From: DATFYM01 sp035315065
GTDB lineage: Bacteria; Acidobacteriota; Terriglobia; UBA7540
Length of the DNA stretch: 56,202 bases
NCBI GenBank assembly: GCA_035315065.1
Contig: DATFYM010000016.1
Coordinates: 1 to 56,202 of the forward strand
Direction of reading: 5' to 3'
The notes under the pieces are model-generated. The model was not told the origin of the DNA, ran no database searches, and saw only the letters and a list, made by a program, of their open reading frames with translations. Shown piece by piece: positions 1-13,117 of the stretch (position 1 is the first letter of the stretch; each line of letters starts with the position of its first letter). Position numbers and translations under genes: made by a program.

Positions 1-846
1 TTCGCCTTCCTCTGCGGACCCCGGACCCCCCGCCCCGCATCCCGATCCAGCCGAAGAAGATGATTGCGTTGCGTCTTCTTCTGCGAATCCCGAACCCCGA
101 ACCCCGGATCCCGATCCGGCCGCCGCCGGATTTCCCTCCTGCGCCTTCTCGGCGGCTCGCGCCTCACGGGCCTCGCGTCGCGCCGCTGCCCGTTGCCGCA
201 ACTCCTCGCAATACTGCTGCACCATGGTTACCTGAGGGGAGCCCGCAAACTGCGGGTCCTCGGCATAGCGGACCTCGAGCATCTTCACCAGCAGTTCGCC
301 GATCTTCGCGTTCAAACGGTGGGCCTCCGCCACCACGCGCGACCCGTCCAGGCAGGCGAGCAATTCGTGCACCAGTTTGCAGGCTTCCTCAGCGCTCAGC
401 GGATGGGATCGGGAAATCGCCTCCGTCAGCAGGCGCATGATCCGCCGGCCGTCACGCCGACGCGCGGCTTGGAGCTTTCGCAGTCGCTTGGCAATGAGGG
501 CCGCTGCCTCGTCAAGCTCTTGCGAGCCTGGCGGCAAGACGGGCGGGGCACCAGAAGCCGGTCCATATGGGGTGACCATAATGGGAGGCGGAGGAATCGC
601 GGGAGCCGGAAAGAGGCCTTCCAGTTTTCCGCGCAGGTCCGACTGCTGACTCTCTGACTGCTCGCGGACTTTGGCGTTGGCCTTCGCCAGGTTGCCGATG
701 TTGGCGGCGTAACGCCTGGGGGTTTTGCGGTAGACCTTCTCCTTGGGCGCCAAGCGCGCCTTGGCGAGATTTGCCATCAACTTCGCCTTGCGCTCGGGCG
801 TCATCACATACTTGCGCTTTGGTTTGGGTTCGTTCGGTGTTTCCAT
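1..846 (-). CDS. Basic repeat-family protein, 3' end cut by window edge
   Basis: The ATG is at 846 and 282 codons run to the window edge with no stop. The N-terminus is very basic and holds two similar motifs, TPERKAKLMANLAKARLAP (residues 16-34) and TPRRYAANIGNLAKANAK (42-59), which look like a small repeated nucleic-acid-binding module. A proline-rich linker and an alanine/arginine-rich helical region follow. The C-terminal tail is rich in Gly, Ser and Glu and is encoded by the GGTTCGGGATTCG-type repeat. The right window edge carries a paralogue in the opposite orientation, very similar in the C-terminal two thirds and more divergent near the start. I do not recognise a characterised family; function unknown. 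Confidence 0.7.
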   Translation of the reverse strand, partial: METPNEPKPKRKYVMTPERKAKLMANLAKARLAPKEKVYRKTPRRYAANIGNLAKANAKVREQSESQQSDLRGKLEGLFPAPAIPPPPIMVTPYGPASGAPPVLPPGSQELDEAAALIAKRLRKLQAARRRDGRRIMRLLTEAISRSHPLSAEEACKLVHELLACLDGSRVVAEAHRLNAKIGELLVKMLEVRYAEDPQFAGSPQVTMVQQYCEELRQRAAARREAREARAAEKAQEGNPAAAGSGSGVRGSGFAEEDATQSSSSAGSGCGAGGPGSAEEGE

Positions 847-857
847 GAACGGTCGCC

Positions 858-930
858 GGAAATCACAAATCAGAAACAAATCAGAACCAAGATCTTCTTT
901 TCTGATTTCTGCTTTCTAATTTCTGATATC
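858..930. repeat. Hairpin element, AAATCAGAA word family
   Basis: The left arm repeats AAATCAGAAAC-like words and the right arm repeats TTCTGATTTCTG-like words, so the region can fold back on itself. It lies just upstream of the minus-strand gene starting at 846. A homologous element sits at the same place upstream of the paralogue at 55357. Confidence 0.75.
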
Positions 931-983
931 CCCATTCACCATCCAACTTTGAACTTCGACTCTCCTTTAAGCGAGTCTGAAGA

Positions 984-1013
984 AGTATATGATATACAAA
1001 CGGTGGATGTCAA
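984..1013 (-). promoter_or_regulatory. Putative sigma-70 promoter for the left-edge gene
   Basis: Read on the minus strand, TTGACA (1013-1008) is followed after 18 bases by TATACT (989-984). It lies about 140 bases upstream of the ATG at 846, in an AT-rich stretch unlike the surrounding GC-rich DNA. The paralogue at the right edge has its own TTGACT/TATAGT promoter in the same relative position. Confidence 0.55.
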
Positions 1014-1017
1014 GAAG

Positions 1018-1042
1018 AATATTTATCCAACAGATAAATATT
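1018..1042. promoter_or_regulatory. Inverted repeat next to promoter, candidate operator
   Basis: Perfect 10-bp arms AATATTTATC and GATAAATATT are separated by 5 bp. They lie just upstream of the -35 box at 1008-1013. The same AATATTTATC half-site directly abuts the -35 box of the paralogous gene at 55187-55196. A shared regulator of this gene family, possibly its own product, is an inference. Confidence 0.5.
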
Positions 1043-1075
1043 TGATATAATTTGATATCCCGTCAACACGGGAGC

Positions 1076-1205
1076 GATTGCAGATTGACGATTGACGATT
1101 GGAAGAGCGGCCCATTGACGATCGTGGATGGCCTACTGAAGGGCCGCGCGGCTTGCTTACTCTTCTCTGCCAATCGTCAATCGGCAGTCTGCAATCGTCA
1201 ATTCT

Positions 1206-1209
<4 letters not shown>
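1076..1209 (-). repeat. Hairpin element, GATTGAC word family (copy 1)
   Basis: Tandem GATTGAC words at the left are answered by CAATCGTCAATC words at the right, with an internal GC-rich loop containing GCAAGCCGC on the minus strand. It is homologous end to end, in opposite orientation, to the element at 15514-15645, and shares loop sequence with 38683-38801. It ends at the histidine kinase stop codon (1206-1208). Confidence 0.8.
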
Positions 1210-6209
<5,000 letters not shown>

Positions 6210-6340
6210 CGAGACCCTCTGGGCCTTCGGCCCTGCCGTGGGCGGGCTGCATCGGGCTGGGTGACGGCCCAATAATCTGCTACACCCACCAAAGCCTATC
6301 GGCCGTCCGTACGCGGCGGATGAGAGGGCAGTGTCTTAAT

Positions 6341-6446
6341 TTGGTTTTGGGCGCGGCAGCTTGCTGCCGCTTTGTTCTCGCCGCTCGTCGCTGCTCCACT
6401 GCGGTAGAAAGCTTGCAGCAAGCTGCCCCACTCCAAAGCCAAAATC
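6341..6446. repeat. Hairpin element, GGCAGCTTGCTGCC family
   Basis: The left arm (TTGGTTTTGGGCGCGGCAG, then CTTGCTGCC) is answered by an imperfect complement at 6408-6446 containing CTTGCAGCAAGCTGCC. It occupies the leader just upstream of the UPF0175 antitoxin gene, so it could affect that transcript. Confidence 0.65.
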
Positions 6447-6461
6447 TGGTATCCTGGCTCC

Positions 6462-6731
6462 ATGCAGATCACCGTGGAGCTACCCGATGACATCGCACGG
6501 CACCCCGACCCGGGACGCGAGGCGCTCGAAGCGCTCGCCATCGAAGGGTACCGCTCGGGAGCACTGACGCATCACCAAGCCAGTCAGTTGCTCGGGCTGT
6601 CCCGGTTCGAGTTCGACGGTTTTCTGAAGGACCGCCACATCTACGATCATGCGTACGATGCCGAGGATCTGGAGCGGGATCTGGAAACACTGCGCCAACT
6701 TGAAGCGAGAGGCTTGTTGGGCCGCCAATGA
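6462..6731 (+). CDS. UPF0175-family antitoxin
   Basis: The 89-residue protein opens with MQITVELPDDIARH and has a small helix-turn-helix (HHQASQLLGLSRFEFDGFL), typical of UPF0175 antitoxins. These partner DUF3368 PIN-domain toxins encoded directly downstream. Here the stop codon overlaps the toxin ATG (ATGA at 6728-6731), but the toxin is broken, leaving an orphan antitoxin. It would act as a DNA-binding repressor of its own operon. Confidence 0.8.
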   Translation: MQITVELPDDIARHPDPGREALEALAIEGYRSGALTHHQASQLLGLSRFEFDGFLKDRHIYDHAYDAEDLERDLETLRQLEARGLLGRQ

Positions 6732-6784
6732 TCGTCGTCGCCGATACCTCTCCCCTCAACTAACTCATTCAGATCGAGTGTCAC
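6728..6784 (+). pseudogene. Remnant of a DUF3368/PIN-domain toxin
   Basis: The ATG overlaps the UPF0175 stop codon. The start reads MIVVADTSPLN, then TAA, then LIQIEC in the same frame. Intact DUF3368 toxins begin MIVVADTSPLNYLI, so the TAA replaces the Tyr codon. Similarity ends after about 20 codons and the rest of the toxin is gone. Only the first catalytic Asp of the PIN fold remains. Confidence 0.75.
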
Positions 6785-6985
6785 CAATTTTCGCTGCACG
6801 CCTCAGCTACTCGAACAGACCAGGCGGCGAGCTCAAGGTAAAGGCGGCCAGTCGTGAGCCAAACGGCCGGCCATTTCTCAGTATGCGGTTGAATCTTGCG
6901 TGGATGTGACGTATAAGTAGCAACAGTAGAGCCGCCGGCCGGGGCCGGGCAACCGTTCGCCTGCATGCAGGGAGGAGTTTCCGAA

Positions 6986-9900
6986 TTGGGCTTACGAGCT
7001 GTACTTTTGGCACGACCTCGAATCAGGGCTGTTGCCGCAGCATCGATGCTCTTCGCCGCGGGCGCGATCGCTGCCGCGATCATGTTCAATGGCGTCGCAA
7101 CGGGTTTACCCCGACAGTCGCCGAACGACGCAGGGGCGAGACCCTTGAATGTCGCCGCTGCGTTGGCGCCCGGCCAGGTAGGGCGCGCGGGTGCTGACGC
7201 CAAGCCGCCGCAATCGAAGATCAACTTCCCCCACGACATTGAACCCATCTTCCAGGCGTCGTGTGTCGCGTGCCACGGCGAAGAGAAGCCGCAAGCCCAG
7301 CTCCGACTCGACTCGGAAACGGCGGTCTTGCGGGGTAGCATTTCGGGGAAGGTCGTCATTCCCGGCGACGCCCGGAACAGCCTGCTGGTGAAGCGGCTGA
7401 TCGGCGCCGACGGAGTGCCGCGCATGCCCCCCGTGGGTGATCCGCTTCCACCGGCGCAGATTGAGAAGATCCGCGCCTGGATCGACCAGAGCGCACCCGC
7501 GCCGCCTCGTGAGGTTGGCGACGTCGAACCCGCTGCCGCCAGTGGGAACCCGACGCCGGCGCTGCCTGGCGCCAAGCCTGAAACGTCCACCTGGGAGGCA
7601 GCGGAACCACCCGTCTTCGCCACCCGGATTCGGCCGATTCTCGCCGCGCGCTGTTACCAATGCCACGGGCCGGACGTGCAGCAGAACGGGCTGCGGCTCG
7701 ACTCTCTGGCCGCGATTCTGGAGGGAAGCGCCAACGGGCGGATCGTGGTGCCCGGCGACAGTCAGAAGAGCCGCCTAGTGCGCCGCCTGTTGGGACTCGA
7801 ACGCCCGCAGATGCCCTACGGCGGCCCGTTCCTCTCCGAAGGCGAGATCAAGCTGATCCGCGGATGGATCGACCAGGGAGCCCCGGGGCCGGATTCGCCG
7901 GCGTTAGCGGCTATGGTCGTCGAGCCCGCGAAGCACTGGGCGTACGTCGCGCCGGTTCGGCCGCCGCTGCCGGAGGTGAAGAACCGGGCATGGTGCAGGA
8001 ATCCCATCGACAACTTTGTTCTCGCCCGGCTGGAGAAGGAAGGTCTTCAGCCTTCGCCCGAGGCAGACAAGGAGACGCTGATTCGCCGCGTGTCGCTGGA
8101 CGTGATCGGCCTGCCCCCCACGCTCGAGGAAGTAGACACATTCCTGGCCGATAAGAGTCCCGACGCCTACGAAGAGCTGGTGGACCGGCTGCTGGCCTCT
8201 CCTCATTACGGGGAGCGCTGGGCGCGCCCGTGGCTCGACCTCTCGCGTTACGGCGACAGCAACGGCTACGAAAAAGACAATCTGCGCACCGCTTGGGAGT
8301 TTCGCGACTGGGTGATCAACGCGCTCAACCAGGACATGAGTTTCAAAGAGTTTACAATCGAGCAGATCGCGGGCGACATGCTTCCCCACCCGTCGAACGA
8401 GCAGTTGATCGCCACCGGCTTCCATCGCAACACGCTGCTCAACCAGGAAGGCGGAGTCGATAAGGAGGAAGCCCGCTTCGAGACGCTGGTGGATCGCGTC
8501 AACACGACGGCGACGGTGTGGCTGGGTACCACGCTCGGCTGCGCCCAGTGCCACAACCACAAGTTCGATCCTTTCACGCAGCGGGACTACTACCGAATGA
8601 TGGCGTTCTTCGACTCGAACGCCAACTACAAGCTGGAGGACTTCGGAGGCGGCGAGGGTTTTGTCTGGGAGCCCTCACTCGAACTTCCAACGCCGGATCA
8701 GGCTAAGCAGGCCGAGGAGTTGCGCGCCCAGATTGGACAACTCCAGAAAGTGCTCGATACCTCGACGCCGGAGATCGACGCCGCGCAAGCCACGTGGGAA
8801 CAGGACATGCTCCGTTCCGAGAAGGACTGGTCGGTGTTGCGCCCGAGCCATTACGCGTCCCAAGGCGGGGCTACGCTCAAGCTATTGGAGGACCGGTCCA
8901 TCCTCGCCACCGGCAAGAATCCGAGTGCCGACAGCTATACCATCGAGGCGCAGACGGACCAGAAGGGAATCACGGGCGTGCGGCTGGAGGTGACGCCGGA
9001 CGCCAGCCTTCCGCAAGGCGGTCCGGGCCGCGATCCGGACGGCAACTTCTTCCTGAGCGCCTTCGACGTGGAAGCCGCCCCCGCCGGCGACCCGAAAGCC
9101 GTCGAGAAAGTGGTGTTCAAAGAAGCGGCGGCGGACGAGTCGCAGGGCGGCTACGAGTTCAAGAATATCTTGAGCAAGGAACCCGGAGTTCGTGGCTGGG
9201 CCATCGATACCGCGACAGCAGTTACCCTGGGAGCGCGGGCCTCCGGCCCGCTCTTGTCTTCGTCGACGACCGCCGCTCCGCCAGTAGGAGAAGCAAGAGC
9301 GGGCGGGACGCCCGCGCTCCCAGGGTCAATCAGGCGTGCGGTCCTCGTCCCAGAGAAGCCCTTCGGCTTCGACGGCGGCACGGTTCTGAGGATTACGTTG
9401 AAGCACGAGATGCGGCACGCCTCGCGGAACATCGGCCGCTTCCGCCTTTCCGTCACCACCATGGCTGACCCGCGCATCGTCACCCAGGTGCCGGCACGAC
9501 TGCGGCCCGTTCTGGAGACGCCCGCCGCACAACGCACCATGGATCAGAAAGAGAAGCTTGCCGCGGTCTATCGCTCCGTCGCACCACTGCTTCAGCCGAC
9601 GCGCGATCAAATGGCCAAACTCAAGAAGTCGCTGGACGACCTGGGCATCGTCACCGCCCTGACTATGGGCGAGCGCGAGAGCTTTGAGAAGCCGTACACC
9701 TGGGTGCGGGCCCGCGGGAGCTTCTCCGCCAAGGGCGACCAGGTTTACGCGGGCGTGCCTGCCGTGCTCCATTCGCTGCCGTCTAACGCGATGTCCAATC
9801 GCCTCGGCCTGGCCTACTGGCTGGTGGATGACAACAACCCGCTCACCGCGCGCGTCGTCGTGAATCGGTACTGGCAGGAGATGTTTGGACACGGCATCGT

Positions 9901-10726
9901 CGAGACCGCCGAGGACTTCGGCACGCAGGGCGATCCGCCCACGCACCCGGAGCTGCTCGACTGGCTGGCCACCCAGTTCGTGCGCGACAATTGGAGCATG
10001 AAGCGGATCAAGCGGCTGATCGTCACTTCGGCCACTTACCGGCAATCGTCGCGTGTTACGCCGGAGCTGGAGGAGCGCGATCCTTATAACAAGCTGCTGG
10101 CGCGCGGGCCGCGCTTCCGCGTCGAGGCGGAGATGGTGCGCGATATGGCGCTGGCCGCGAGCGGCCTGCTGAGTTCCAAGATCGGCGGTCCCAGCGTGTT
10201 TCCCAGCCAGCCCGAGGGCGTGTGGGACCGCCCCTACAGCGATGCGAAGTGGGTGGAGAGTAAGGGTGAGGACCGCTACCGCCGGGGCATTTACGTGTTC
10301 GTGCGGCGCACCTCGCCCTATCCCAGCCTGACCACGTTCGACGCGCCCAGCCGCGAATTTTGTACCGTGCGCCGCGCGCGCACCAATACCCCGCTGCAGG
10401 CCCTCACCACGCTCAACGATCCGGTTTACTTCGAAGCGGCCCAGGCGCTGGCCCAGCGGATGATGAAAGACACGGGTCCGGACGATGCTGCTCGCGCCAC
10501 CTACGGATTCCGCCGCACGCTGACGCGCCAACCCGCGCCGCCGGAGCTGGATAAGATTCTCACCTTCTACCGGCAGCAACTCGATCGCTTCCGGAACGAC
10601 ACCAAGGCCGCCGGTGAAGTGGCGAGAGGCTACGCCGATCCGTCGCTGAATGTAACCGAGCAGGCGGCTTGGACCATGGTCGCGAATGTAGTGCTGAATT
10701 TGGATGAGGCCATCACCAAGGAGTGA
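6986..10726 (+). CDS. Cytochrome-c-like/DUF1549/DUF1553 protein (PSCyt1-PSCyt2-PSD1)
   Basis: A TTG start at 6986 is preferred because GGGAGGAG lies 8 bases upstream; an ATG at 6965 is the in-frame alternative. A hydrophobic N-terminal segment suggests export. Two PSCyt1 domains each carry a CxxCH motif (CVACH near residue 92, CYQCH near 222). DUF1549 follows, with a further CAQCHNHKFDPF motif near 518, and then DUF1553 with the NRYWQEMFG and NTPLQAL motifs. Such proteins are abundant in Planctomycetes and Solibacter-like Acidobacteriota, usually next to a DUF1501 gene as here; their substrate is not established. A repeat at 9225-9325 encodes about 34 residues before DUF1553. Confidence 0.88.
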   Translation: MGLRAVLLARPRIRAVAAASMLFAAGAIAAAIMFNGVATGLPRQSPNDAGARPLNVAAALAPGQVGRAGADAKPPQSKINFPHDIEPIFQASCVACHGEEKPQAQLRLDSETAVLRGSISGKVVIPGDARNSLLVKRLIGADGVPRMPPVGDPLPPAQIEKIRAWIDQSAPAPPREVGDVEPAAASGNPTPALPGAKPETSTWEAAEPPVFATRIRPILAARCYQCHGPDVQQNGLRLDSLAAILEGSANGRIVVPGDSQKSRLVRRLLGLERPQMPYGGPFLSEGEIKLIRGWIDQGAPGPDSPALAAMVVEPAKHWAYVAPVRPPLPEVKNRAWCRNPIDNFVLARLEKEGLQPSPEADKETLIRRVSLDVIGLPPTLEEVDTFLADKSPDAYEELVDRLLASPHYGERWARPWLDLSRYGDSNGYEKDNLRTAWEFRDWVINALNQDMSFKEFTIEQIAGDMLPHPSNEQLIATGFHRNTLLNQEGGVDKEEARFETLVDRVNTTATVWLGTTLGCAQCHNHKFDPFTQRDYYRMMAFFDSNANYKLEDFGGGEGFVWEPSLELPTPDQAKQAEELRAQIGQLQKVLDTSTPEIDAAQATWEQDMLRSEKDWSVLRPSHYASQGGATLKLLEDRSILATGKNPSADSYTIEAQTDQKGITGVRLEVTPDASLPQGGPGRDPDGNFFLSAFDVEAAPAGDPKAVEKVVFKEAAADESQGGYEFKNILSKEPGVRGWAIDTATAVTLGARASGPLLSSSTTAAPPVGEARAGGTPALPGSIRRAVLVPEKPFGFDGGTVLRITLKHEMRHASRNIGRFRLSVTTMADPRIVTQVPARLRPVLETPAAQRTMDQKEKLAAVYRSVAPLLQPTRDQMAKLKKSLDDLGIVTALTMGERESFEKPYTWVRARGSFSAKGDQVYAGVPAVLHSLPSNAMSNRLGLAYWLVDDNNPLTARVVVNRYWQEMFGHGIVETAEDFGTQGDPPTHPELLDWLATQFVRDNWSMKRIKRLIVTSATYRQSSRVTPELEERDPYNKLLARGPRFRVEAEMVRDMALAASGLLSSKIGGPSVFPSQPEGVWDRPYSDAKWVESKGEDRYRRGIYVFVRRTSPYPSLTTFDAPSREFCTVRRARTNTPLQALTTLNDPVYFEAAQALAQRMMKDTGPDDAARATYGFRRTLTRQPAPPELDKILTFYRQQLDRFRNDTKAAGEVARGYADPSLNVTEQAAWTMVANVVLNLDEAITKE
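9225..9325. repeat. In-frame hairpin element, CCCTGGGAGCGCGGGC family
   Basis: The 32-base arms are almost perfectly complementary (about three mismatches) around a loop of about 37 bases. It sits in frame inside the DUF1549/DUF1553 gene and is translated as LGARASGPLL and RAGGTPALPGS type residues, with no stop codon in the frame used. It looks like a tolerated insertion in an interdomain linker. Confidence 0.8.
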
Positions 10727-10901
10727 TTTTATCAAGGTGGAAGAGTAAACTGAGTGAGAACGGTGATCGCAGTTTGGATATCAGGACTAGCGTAGTTTCG
10801 GGAGGGCACTGGGGTCGTCAGCGCGGGGCCGTCGATGTAGGACTGTTGTAAGGGTAGCCCCACCACAGGTTGCCGGTAAAGCTGACGGTCTCATCACAAC
10901 C

Positions 10902-11159
10902 ATGCGAATAAGACGTTGTCTCGTGACATCGATTGTTCTTCTCGTGCTCGGCTTGGGTTGCTTGAGTGAGGGTGTGGTGAATGGCACTGCCAGCGTGCAC
11001 GTGGGTTACCCCTTGAGCGCCAACTCGATTCGCTTCTGCGGTGCGAGCGTTGGCGGCTGGGCCATCGCAGGAGTGCTTGCAACTATCGGCGCAATGGTCT
11101 TTAATGCCCTGGCACTGATCCGTTCGCTCACTCACGAGGATTCGTCACGAGCGGGCTAG
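10902..11159 (+). CDS. Small hypothetical membrane protein
   Basis: The 85-residue product has two hydrophobic segments: residues 6-22, ending in the lipobox-like LGLGC, and about 50-72. I do not recognise a family. No clear ribosome-binding site precedes the ATG. The gene sits in the gap between the DUF1549/DUF1553 gene and its DUF1501 partner. It may be a small two-helix or lipid-anchored protein. The rest of 10727-11280 holds nothing I can identify. Confidence 0.4.
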   Translation: MRIRRCLVTSIVLLVLGLGCLSEGVVNGTASVHVGYPLSANSIRFCGASVGGWAIAGVLATIGAMVFNALALIRSLTHEDSSRAG

Positions 11160-11280
11160 AGTGGAGTTTGGGCCTGTCAGAATCCGCGCCGGATCGCTTC
11201 GTTCGCGGGATCGAATCCAGCGGGTAAGAGCAGGGTAGTCCCTGACAGGGTGCCCGTCTGGCGAGCGAAGGAGTGTAGGT

Positions 11281-11550
11281 GTGGCCGACAGCAACGGAAA
11301 TCTGGATCGCAAGATCGAATCATCGCCGATGCGATGGGCACTTGACGGCGCGCATGCACAGTCTGGCCGAGTCGCGGATCTTCTGGTTCGCTCCGTGCTT
11401 CTGCGGCAGGAGAGCACCAGACTGGCAGACGAGAGCGAAAAGGTGTTAGAGGAAGTCGATCGGTTCTTCAAAGCCGTGAGTCGTCGCGAGCAGTATCGCA
11501 GGAATGCGGCGAGCCTCCGCGGTTTCCTCCTATGGGAGGACGCCACATGA
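11281..11550 (+). CDS. Small hypothetical helical protein coupled to DUF1501
   Basis: A GTG start lies 7 bases after AAGGAG. The 89-residue product is charged and helical (residues 30-75), with no membrane segment and no family I recognise. Its TGA overlaps the ATG of the DUF1501 gene (ATGA at 11547-11550), so the two are likely translationally coupled. Confidence 0.55.
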   Translation: MADSNGNLDRKIESSPMRWALDGAHAQSGRVADLLVRSVLLRQESTRLADESEKVLEEVDRFFKAVSRREQYRRNAASLRGFLLWEDAT

Positions 11551-13010
11551 AAGACATCCGCTTGAATCTCCCGCAAGACGTGCTCCGGGCCGTCACCCGG
11601 CGCTACTTCTTCAAGCAAGCAGGATTCGGCATCGGAGCGGCGGCGCTCACCCACCTGCTCGGCCGTGCCACACTGGCTGACACCGCGACCTCCGCCAATC
11701 CGCTGGCACCCAGACCGCCGATGTTCCCGCCCAAGGCCAAGAGCATCATCTACCTCTTCATGGCCGGGGCGCCCTCGCAGGTGGACCTGCTCGATTACAA
11801 GCCCAAGCTACAGGAATTGGACGGCCAGACCATACCCGACTCGGTGGTCAAGGGCGAGCGCTTCGCCTTCATCAAAGGCAAGCCGCGGCTGCTGGGTTCA
11901 CCCTACGAGTTCAAGAAGTGGGGTCGGTCAGGGGCCGAGATTTCCGAGTTGCTGCCCCGACTGGGAGAGATCGCCGCCGACGTGGCCATCGTAAGGACCG
12001 TCCACACTACGCAATTCAACCACGCGCCGGCCCAGATTTTCATGAACACCGGCTTCCAGATCATTGGCCGTCCCAGCATGGGCTCGTGGATGACTTACGG
12101 CCTGGGCAGCGAGTGCAGCGACTTGCCGGGCTTCGTGGTGCTGCTCTCGGGAGAAAACGAGCCCGACGGCGGCAAGGCGTGCTGGGGCAGCGGATTCCTG
12201 CCCACCATCTATCAGGGCGTTCAGTTCCGGTCCAAAGGCGACCCGGTGCTGTTCCTCACCAATCCGGAGGGCGTCAGCCCCGAGCTTCGCCGCCAGTCGC
12301 TCGACACCATCAAGGACCTTAACGAGATGCACCTGAAGAGCGTGGGTGACCCGGAGATCGTCACGCGCATCGCATCTTACGAGATGTCATACCGCATGCA
12401 ATCGAGCGTGCCGGAGCTGATGGATATTTCGAAGGAGCCGGAATCGATCCAGAAGCTGTATGGTACGCAGCCGGGCCAGGCTTCGTTTGCCAACAATTGC
12501 CTGCTGGCGCGGCGGCTGGTGGAACGGGGTGTTCGCTTCGTACAGCTTTACCATCGCGGATGGGACACCCACGGCACTTCGGCTCACGACGATATCATCA
12601 ACCGGCTGCCACAGTTGTGCCGCGAAACCGATCAGGCCGCCGCGGCGCTGGTAGCGGACCTCAAGCAGCGTGGGCTCCTTGACTCGACGCTGGTGGTCTG
12701 GGGAGGGGAATTTGGCCGTACCCCCATGAACGAAGAGCGCAACCGGTCGAAGTTCCTGGGGCGCGACCACCATCCGCGGGCGTTCAGCATGTGGCTGTCC
12801 GGCGGCGGCATCAAGCCGGGGATCACCCTAGGCCAGACCGATGAGTTCGCCTATAACCCGGCCGAGGACCCGGTGGAAGTGCACGACTTGCACGCCACTA
12901 TCCTTCACCTGATGGGAATTGACCACACTAAGTTGACCTACCGGTTTCAGGGCCGCGACTTTCGCCTTACCGATGTCTCCGGCAACGTGGTGAAGAAGCT
13001 TCTGGCGTGA
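11547..13010 (+). CDS. DUF1501 protein, Tat-exported
   Basis: The ATG at 11547 follows GGAGG by about 8 bases; an upstream in-frame ATG at 11532 has no such site. The 487-residue protein begins with a twin-arginine-like segment (RRYFFKQAGFGIGAAALTHL). It carries features of the DUF1501/alkaline-phosphatase-like fold: IYLFMAGAPSQVDLLDYKP, RFVQLYHRGWDTHG, WGGEFGRTP, GRDHHP. DUF1501 proteins pair with DUF1549/DUF1553 proteins across Planctomycetes and Acidobacteriota, matching the gene at 6986-10726. The biochemical role is not established. Confidence 0.88.
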   Translation: MKDIRLNLPQDVLRAVTRRYFFKQAGFGIGAAALTHLLGRATLADTATSANPLAPRPPMFPPKAKSIIYLFMAGAPSQVDLLDYKPKLQELDGQTIPDSVVKGERFAFIKGKPRLLGSPYEFKKWGRSGAEISELLPRLGEIAADVAIVRTVHTTQFNHAPAQIFMNTGFQIIGRPSMGSWMTYGLGSECSDLPGFVVLLSGENEPDGGKACWGSGFLPTIYQGVQFRSKGDPVLFLTNPEGVSPELRRQSLDTIKDLNEMHLKSVGDPEIVTRIASYEMSYRMQSSVPELMDISKEPESIQKLYGTQPGQASFANNCLLARRLVERGVRFVQLYHRGWDTHGTSAHDDIINRLPQLCRETDQAAAALVADLKQRGLLDSTLVVWGGEFGRTPMNEERNRSKFLGRDHHPRAFSMWLSGGGIKPGITLGQTDEFAYNPAEDPVEVHDLHATILHLMGIDHTKLTYRFQGRDFRLTDVSGNVVKKLLA

Positions 13011-13015
13011 TAAGA

Positions 13016-13105
13016 GGGAACAGGGAACAGGGAACAGGGAACAGTAAGAACGGGCAGGCGGCGGTCGGCTTTTTCCTGTTCCCTGTTCCCTATTCCCTGT
13101 TCCCT
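13016..13105. repeat. Hairpin element, GGGAACA heptamer family
   Basis: Four tandem GGGAACA heptamers (13016-13044) are mirrored by CTGTTCC heptamers (13076-13105) around a 31-base loop. The element fills the space between the DUF1501 stop codon and the ribosome-binding site of the next gene. Similar heptamer tandems are known as STRR repeats in cyanobacteria. Confidence 0.85.
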
Positions 13106-13117
13106 GATTTTGGAGGA

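Noticed and set aside
9326..10735. 469-residue open frame antisense to the DUF1549/DUF1553 gene
   Set aside because: It is a GC-rich shadow of a clearly real gene with known motifs on the plus strand, and its translation shows no recognisable motif.
13016..13105. Tandem heptamers as a CRISPR array
   Set aside because: Units are 7 bases without spacers and are mirrored by an inverted arm. No cas genes are present.
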